From Takakia lepidozioides (Eukaryota; Streptophyta; Takakiopsida; Takakiales; Takakiaceae), in the NCBI GenBank assembly GCA_030704615.1, contig CM060732.1:17052001-17112000 (forward strand): a DNA stretch of 60,000 bases. Reading direction: 5' to 3'. Position 1 is the first letter of the stretch. Each line of letters starts with the position of its first letter. The notes beneath the pieces are model-generated. The model did not search any database, had not been told where the DNA came from, and worked only from the letters and a program-made list of their open reading frames with translations. Shown here piece after piece: positions 54,370 to 60,000 of the stretch. The position numbers and the translations under genes were made by a program.

Positions 54370-54839
54370 CTCACTCTCCCACTCTCGCACTTTCGACTTT
54401 TGCATATTTCTCACTCTTGCACTTTCGTACGTACTTGTTCCCCTGCACCTTTTGACACTGCCATTGCTCTGGTGTCCACCCCATGTTCCAACACCTTCGA
54501 GGTTTGTCCTTCCACCTCGTCATGTTGTTGAAGTATCCATACTGGCTCCTCCCCCTAGGGCGCAAACATGTCATGGATATCGACAAACATGTATTGCTTC
54601 CCGACATTCCTCCCGCTGGCAATATGACAATCCACTGGACGCAACAATATGATCAACTCCACGTACAACAACGCTGTCAAGCTATACGAGATATTGCCCT
54701 TTATGAGTGGTTTGCCCCACAATGTGCAATTCTCGAAATGCAAGTTCATGCAAGAGCTCAACTCTCCGTAATTGTTTTTTGTTTGCACGACATGCTTATG
54801 TCTAGGCCACAAACGGTTGATGTGATACATTCGCTGCAT
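54370..54839 (-). pseudogene. Fragment of the RING-protein gene family
   Basis: MYHINRLWPRHKHVV, then NNYGELSSCMNLHFENCTLWGKPL and LLYVELIILLRPVD match the region 25690-25930 of the RING pseudogene, but here without the frameshift of that copy. This places the break in that copy between the INRLWP and NNY blocks. The N-terminal part is missing because the fragment begins right at the palindrome array, and the RING itself is absent because the fragment ends at the foldback element. Confidence 0.7.
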
Positions 54840-54859
54840 TTTTTTAATTTTTTAATTTT

Positions 54860-55190
54860 CAAGCGACTGCCAATATGGCTTCCCGCGGTGTTGACCCATG
54901 TACTTGGCAGCTTAGACAGGCCACGTGCCTGGGGCATCGTCGGCACAACCATGTGGAGTCCTTGGGGGTTGAGCTCATGTCTGCCCACCGACATTGGCGG
55001 TCGCTTGAATTTAAAGAAATGCCAAAAATTCAAGCAACCGCCCATATTGGTGGTCATTTGAATTTTAGTAAATGGAAAAATTCAAGCGACCACCAATATT
55101 GGGGGTCGCTTGAATTTTAAAAAGTGGAACAATTGAAGCGACCGCCAATATTGGCGGTCGTATGAATTTTAAAAAATGGAAAAATTCAAG
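54860..55190. repeat. GCGACCGCC/GGCGGTCGC palindrome array 4
   Basis: About five degraded units (CAAGCGACTGCCAATATGG, GACATTGGCGGTCGCTTG, CAACCGCCCATATTGG, CGACCACCAATATTGG, GCGACCGCCAATATTGGCGG) with AATTTTA-AAATGGAA-AATTC spacers of about 25 bp. A non-array stretch of about 100 bp interrupts it (54880-54985). As in arrays 1-3 it stands on the 5' side of an array-family gene fragment, here on the minus strand. Confidence 0.85.
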
Positions 55191-55232
55191 CTCAGTATCC
55201 GCTGCTACCACACCACCTCTAGCCCCTGACCC

Positions 55233-55727
55233 ATGCAATACGTCCTCCAGCAGTTGTCTTGCTTAGATACTATTGTCCCGCCAACGTCCCCCACCCATGT
55301 GAACATAGACAATCCCAACGCCTTCATAAGAGAAGCCACATTAGGTGTTAAGTCACGCACAACTACAGACAGCTTTGGAGCTACCTACTTGAATATATAC
55401 TACTACTACAAATGGGCCAATTATCCATCCGAGGAAAACTAATGGCAAGAAGAAGATGACTTCTTTGGCTCACATGATGACTGCGACCCCGACCATAACC
55501 TCACCCTACTCACAGACTTCCATAAACGCACCAACACCCAATACTTATCACATGTTCATCAACAACATTCATCCTCCCCACAACCGATGGATGTCCGCTA
55601 CATTCAAAACTCACGCTATGCCCCTCATATACACATATGTTTAGCAAAGTGTAACCCAGACAAAGATATCCTACATGATGCTCCCACTCTCATCGAAGAC
55701 CACTTGACTAACATCCATACTTTCTAG
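55233..55727 (+). pseudogene. Unrecognised ORF with one nonsense codon
   Basis: A single frame reads QQLSCLDTIVPPTSPTHVN, SFGATYLNIYYYYKWANYPS, TAA at 55440, then WQEEDDFFGSHDDCDPDHNL, LLTDFHKRTNTQYLSHVHQQ and PTLIEDHLTNIHTF, ending at TAG 55725. Codon use and the acidic and histidine-rich patches look coding. No family is recognised; a retroelement or endogenous-virus structural ORF is possible but unsupported. Its 5' end merges with array 4. Confidence 0.35.
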
Positions 55728-55984
55728 GGACGCTACCTAGCACTAGTAGGAAGTGTGTCCAAAATGACTGCACTTACTATTGCAAATCCAGTCGTAACGG
55801 ACTTTGCGAATGGGGGGGCCACCAGTGCTAAGACACTAGTTCATTCTGACAGCGCAGTGGAGCGGTGTCGGACAAGTTGCTTATGTCACTAGTTTAGGAA
55901 ATCGTGGAGAGGGCACGTGGCGCCATCGAGCAGATCGCACGGGTATTTGACTTTGACTTTGACCTACATTGTTATTGACTCATC
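55728..55984. other. Spacer without recognised features
   Basis: No ORF, array or motif of note between the interrupted ORF and the truncated end of the gypsy-associated cluster at about 55985. Confidence 0.4.
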
Positions 55985-58576
55985 ACAATGGGAATTTGGT
56001 TGAAGGGCATAATTATAGCCCGATTGTACTCCAGTGCAGCAGGAGTCCTAGGTGGGTTGAAAGCAACATCCCCCCAAACCTCAGACTGTGGCTTCGCCAT
56101 GGTATCAATAGTGTCTGCCACCTACACAGCCACCTGCTGTGGAGGCTGTGATATTGCCGCCACTGTCCCTCCTACTGCTAGCAACTCTTGCACCTCATGT
56201 GATGAAGACTGGAAAATCAGAGTCCTAGCATGCAAATAAGTAGCCACTAGCTGCCCCTCAGGAACAAAGACTCGTTTGTCAATGTTGGAACTCAAGTCAT
56301 CCACTTGAGTCTGCAGCCCTTCCACATCATCCTGTAACTCTGCTATTCTACTATAGATATTGTCTATAGTAGTTGTGGCAATGTTCTGCACCTGCAACCT
56401 GAGATCAATCATCTCCCCCTGGGTGAGTTTTCGTGGTGCCTTCCCTTCCACCGGCCCTTGTGTTAACCATACTTGCATAAGATGATTATCCACCAAGTCC
56501 TATATAGCACCCCTGAGAGCGTGCTCCTCCTTAAGTCTGTACACATCTAACTGCTGCTGTAAAGCCTCCATGCGCTTCGCATGAGGTTCAACCAGGGCCA
56601 CATAGGCAGCAGCCAGATTATTGGCTTCCTTCCAAGCCTTGTTAGCCATAGAGAGTTCATTCTTGTGGCCCGTGAGTGATTGCTGCAACCTCAGGATGAC
56701 TCTTTCCTTCTCAGCGTCAACCTGACTGTACTATTGGAAAATATCCTCATTGCGACGGATAGTAGCTTTCAGATCAGCAATAAGTTTCCCCTGCTCTACT
56801 GTCCTAGCCTCTGCCATCATACATCTCTCTCCTTGTCTGTTAACTTTTAATGCAGTTTGCTCCAGAGCAGTTGTTAGTGTGGCACATTGTATGGTCATTC
56901 TCTGATGAACTGCTTCCAATTCCGTATGGAGCACCTTCGAGTCCTGCAATTTGCCCTCATGCTTCACCTGCAATTGGTATAGCTGCTGCTTATGTGCTTC
57001 ATGCAACTTCTCCTGCTCCAGACCCGCTTCAATCAGATTCTCCTTTGCTAGTTGCAGGGCAGCCTTGGTGTCCTCCAATTCTTTCTGCAACTCGAGGTTG
57101 GCCTCCACATCCACCTTGTTTGCATACTCAGTGGCAATTCTAGCCTCAAACTCCTACTCGAGTTCCTCCCTCAAAGCTGCCAATTGTGTTGATGGAACAT
57201 GGGATTTCACATATGTGCCCAACAAATTGAGTGTCCTGCTTATGGAACTCATAAGCATGGCCTGTTGTGGGTCTTCATGGTGAACTTACTGCTGTTCTCC
57301 CTGATCCTCCACCTTGACAGTCTACCCCTAGAACCTCCGCCACAGGTTCGGGTATCACATGCACAATAAGAACTTCCTTTGACAAACTCTGCATCTTGGG
57401 TACCACTGGTTCCTTGACCAAGCCAGAGTTTTCATAGAGAAGGTCACCCTTCTCAATTTCTGCTACTACCTGCTCTGTAGTGGGAATATCCAACCCTTCT
57501 CCTTCCACAGTAATAGGCTCTGGTGTAACAGCATGTACTAACTGAGTGACCCCCGGAACAATTGAGTCAACTGGCTATGGTGGCTGTGGTACAAAGGTGA
57601 TTTCTTCTTCCCTCTCCAGAGGCCGTGCTTCCAGTAATAACAGCCCTCTGTGCTGTTGTTCCCTATCCTGCACAAGAGCTATGGAAACATCATCATCTTG
57701 TGGTTTCCTTGAAGCTAGTGGATCGGCCACTATAGTTGTGTCACGCTTCTGCCTCTTGGACTGGTGCTGCCCCTCCAATCCTCCTTCACCATGTGAAGAG
57801 CCCTGCTCCTCAATCGCAGTTGTGACTGTCTCAAACACTCCCATCTCCTTGCGTTCTTGCGCATCAAGTATGCAAGAATCAAGGATAATTTGCGCAATTA
57901 TTGGGCCAGACACTATGATCGGAGACTTAGCAGCAGTGCCCTGCAACCGCTTTGTCTCTTTCACCAGACCATTGTACATCAATTGCGCCCAAGCTACATC
58001 CTCTCCCCTCAAAGCTTTCAGTATCTCCTCCGTAAATGATCTGCTCAAGTACCCTTGGTGCAGGTGTATCCTTGAGTTTTAAAGAAACTCTCTTCTTGGA
58101 ACAAATTGACTATTTGCAATCTTGCCCTGTGTTCATCCACATTCACATGCCCAGACGGCAATTCAAACAGTTGCTGCAAGTACTGGGGAGTAATCTGTAT
58201 ATCTACTCCCCTCACTTGTGTAACTCCTACAGGTCCGAGGCTCAAAGTTCTCAATGAATTGAATTACATACTTCCGGTGATGCAAGGACCATTCCTTGCG
58301 TAACAGCCCTTCCAACCGCAACTCCTTTAGCAGCTGCTCTGCCTGTGGTGTAGCAATTGTTTGCTTTTGCAGAATCGTGGTGCTCTTCACCCTGATATCC
58401 TCCATTCCCCTAATTCTCTTCATCCCAGACAAACAAGAAGGCCTTGTTTGGAATAGCTGTAGGAAAGCTTGCAGGGCGTAGAGCATAAAAGTATGGTTGG
58501 CACAGAAAAGAACGGGTAAGTGCGTGTAAGCCTGTGGGGCTTGCAAATATTGAGTGAGAGAAAATGTCCTTTCCAC
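55985..58576 (-). pseudogene. Retroelement-associated coiled-coil ORF cluster, copy 2
   Basis: Minus-strand blocks in order: LQAPQAYTHLPVLFCANHTF (58576), GVDIQITPQYLQQLFELP (58210), SRSFTEEILKALRGEDV (58048) with the basic QSKRQKRD patch, VEGEGLDIPTTEQVVAEI (57508), a coiled coil (57114-56500), LRLQVQNIATTTIDNIYSRI (56400) and lastly EVWGDVAFNPPRTP...NQIPIVM to about 55985, where it is cut. Frameshifts or stops lie near 58250, 58045, 57570, 57270, 56730 and 56498. The blocks and order match copy 1 (14472-11086), which continues further at its end. Here the cluster lies downstream of integrase on the same strand, probably the original arrangement. Confidence 0.6.
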
Positions 58577-58724
58577 CCGCCCGTCCTTGTGCCACTACGT
58601 GAGAAGTAAAGCTAACGTATAGTCTGTAATATCCGCCATAGCTACAAAGCTATAGCTTTGATTGCTCCCCCCGGCGAGACATTGGTTAATCGGAGCCACC
58701 CCGACTCTTCCGCTCAGAATTTTT

Positions 58725-59378
58725 CTAATTTTTTGTTCTTGTTTCTTGGAGGGAACCACCTGCATGAAATTCTCGCTCCTGATTGGCTGTTGCCCCCTTG
58801 GGTAACTTCTTAATTTTACCTCCCTTAGTGGACATTCCCACCTGAAAATGTCCACTATGACAGTACATTTGGCAAAGGCCACCCTTTGCTGTACACGTAA
58901 AGGGTTCCGTTACCTTTGCCCTGAATGCATTGATGGGCCCACAATTAGTTTTGGCTGATGTACCGGGTAGGTACTTTGACGGCCCAATTTGTCCTCTTGC
59001 ATGATGACACCCACTTTTGCAATATATGCACCGCGGTGTGCTTTGCCCTCGTGGCCACGTGTTCGATTTTAAACATGCTCCCGTCTTCCCCTGTCCACGT
59101 AGCACATTCTCCGAGTTTGACTTCCAAGCAGTCCATTTACTTGCCGGCCATTTTTCTGACGTTAACCCGCGTCCATTTGTCACTGACTCTATGGGCTGTG
59201 CAACCCGCGTGGGCTGTGTTGGGCTGTGACAGACTGTGTCAAACTGTGGTGGGCTGTGATAGATTGTGTGATGTTGTGATGGGCTGTGATAGGCTGAATG
59301 ATGTTGTGGTGGGCTGTGATAGGCTGTGATAAGTTGTGTGATGCTGTGGTGGGCTGTGATAACGGTGTGAACAACCAT
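58725..59378 (-). pseudogene. Zinc-knuckle ORF with CACAGCCC-encoded repeat, copy 2
   Basis: The first ~55 codons are low complexity (SPPQHH, SPSQHH, SPPQFD) encoded by a CACAGCCCATCACA minisatellite (59180-59370). Then LTSEKWPASKW, matching the end of pol at 10800-10825, then RCIYCKSGCHH, GPSKYLPGTSAK and LCQMYCHSGHFQ. It bridges the pol tail and the coiled-coil cluster in one frame, which supports these being consecutive parts of one retroelement. Confidence 0.55.
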
Positions 59379-59598
59379 GTTCTCCGCTCAGGCCATACAC
59401 ATTTGGATCTACGACAAGTGCTTCATGCTCCGCTGGTATCACCGGTGCAGCCCGTGACTGTTTCTGTGTTTCAATATGCAAATCATGCTGCAATGGTTTG
59501 TCATGGATACCACTGTATCCCTTCAACTTATTGGCGTTGACTCTTCCCAGCATCTCTTTGTTAATGGTTTGTAACATGGCTGTGTTGTTATCATACAT
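59239..59598 (-). pseudogene. Ty3/gypsy pol C-terminal tail, copy 2
   Basis: MYDNNTAMLQTINKEMLGRV and NANKLKGYSGIHDKPLQHDL correspond to 10477-10600 with a one-codon deletion. A TGA at 59617-59619 interrupts SPWK-PYVIQ, a glycine in copy 1. Confidence 0.75.
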
Positions 59599-59616
59599 AT
59601 TCTGTATGACATAAGG

Positions 59617-60000
59617 TCATTTCCATGGTGACTTAAGCTTAGAAGCTTTAATCTTTCCCTTCTTCTGCAACCACAGAACCAAATCACCCATCTTAAAGGT
59701 TTTCAATTTACCTTCATCAAATTGATCATTCCTCTTCATCTGAATTCTGGTCATGTTATCTGCTGTATCAGCACGTACTTCTTCCACATGATATAATTCA
59801 TGTTTCTTGACTTTAATTGAATCCTCCAATTCCATTCTTCTTCCCCATTCAGTTCTCATGGTAGGTAACAAGAATTCCACTAGAAGTAAAGCTTCCATAC
59901 CATAAACTAATTGGAATGGTGTATGCTTGGTGGTGACTTTATATGAAGTTCTATATGACCACAAAGTTGTCAGCAGCTTTGTATCCCAATCTGTTCTGTT
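59617..60000 (-). pseudogene. Ty3/gypsy integrase C-terminal part, copy 2, truncated by window edge
   Basis: RTSYKVTTKHTPFQLVYGME, then ALLLVEFLLPTMRTEWGRRM, VKKHELYHVEEVRADTADNM and MGDLVLWLQKKGKIKASKLK. The frame is open where copy 1 has two stops, so this copy is younger or less decayed in this part. The rest of pol lies beyond 60000. Confidence 0.85.

Noticed and set aside
54555-55061. Plus-strand frame of up to 192 codons at 54483-55061
   Set aside because: It is antisense to the RING-family fragment and continues into the palindrome array.
1-60000. tRNA, rRNA or organellar insertion
   Set aside because: No cloverleaf-like, rRNA-like or plastid/mitochondrial gene sequence was recognised by reading both strands; a covariance-model scan would be needed to exclude degraded tRNAs.

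Overview
The window looks like repeat-rich nuclear DNA from a land plant. The evidence is a broken pentatricopeptide-repeat (PPR) gene with a plant-type C-terminal extension, a plant-style Ty3/gypsy integrase with a polypurine tract and LTR, mudrA-like and hAT transposases, spliceosomal-type introns and G-box promoter motifs. A seed-free vascular plant (fern or lycophyte) is my best guess from the feel of the PPR, hAT and SWIM-type families, but the species cannot be fixed from sequence alone. I see no tRNA or rRNA gene and no clearly intact cellular gene. Almost every coding region is a transposon gene or remnant, usually with one to four nonsense codons or frameshifts.

Layout. 137-6644: a DNA element with terminal inverted repeats, TA at both ends and diverged subterminal palindromes. 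Nested inside it are a two-ORF retroelement on the minus strand (816-4656), flanked by a 48-bp direct repeat, and a LINE tail. 7690-8400: diverged ~190-bp tandem repeats. 8414-16165: part of a Ty3/gypsy element with its 3' LTR. It is split by a 638-bp non-autonomous hAT-like element with an exact 8-bp target duplication, and it carries a coiled-coil/zinc-knuckle ORF cluster in opposite orientation to pol. 16180-17600: PPR pseudogene running into a ~118-bp satellite. 17860-18900: G-box/TATA promoter-like segment and a 171-bp duplication. 19150-27843: two palindrome arrays built on GCGACCGCC/GGCGGTCGC, one before a hAT transposase pseudogene and one before a RING-H2 pseudogene. 28290-30730: 1.02-kb tandem repeat containing the same ~118-bp satellite. 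30736-32317: four consecutive long inverted repeats. 32395-33516: kinase-like gene. 34270-35607: unrecognised spliced gene.

35520-53800: three copies or pieces of a mudrA-like (MULE) SWIM transposase family and two copies of an unrecognised gene with a ParB/sulfiredoxin-like DGNHR motif. In the best-preserved copy (48990-53800) the two genes are divergent. The intron before the ParB-like exon holds palindromes centred on TGCGTCAACGCA, and a second, much larger array (42834-45160) with different arms has the same centre. 54055-55190: foldback element, second RING-family fragment and fourth GCGACCGCC array. 55233-55727: interrupted ORF of unknown origin. 55985-60000: second Ty3/gypsy copy, minus strand.

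The shared theme is that several unrelated transposon genes are preceded by, or contain in an early intron, long arrays of short palindromes. Each family keeps its own core. Three GCGACCGCC arrays stand upstream of a TATA box and a gene start. This is the part of the window most likely to be undescribed.
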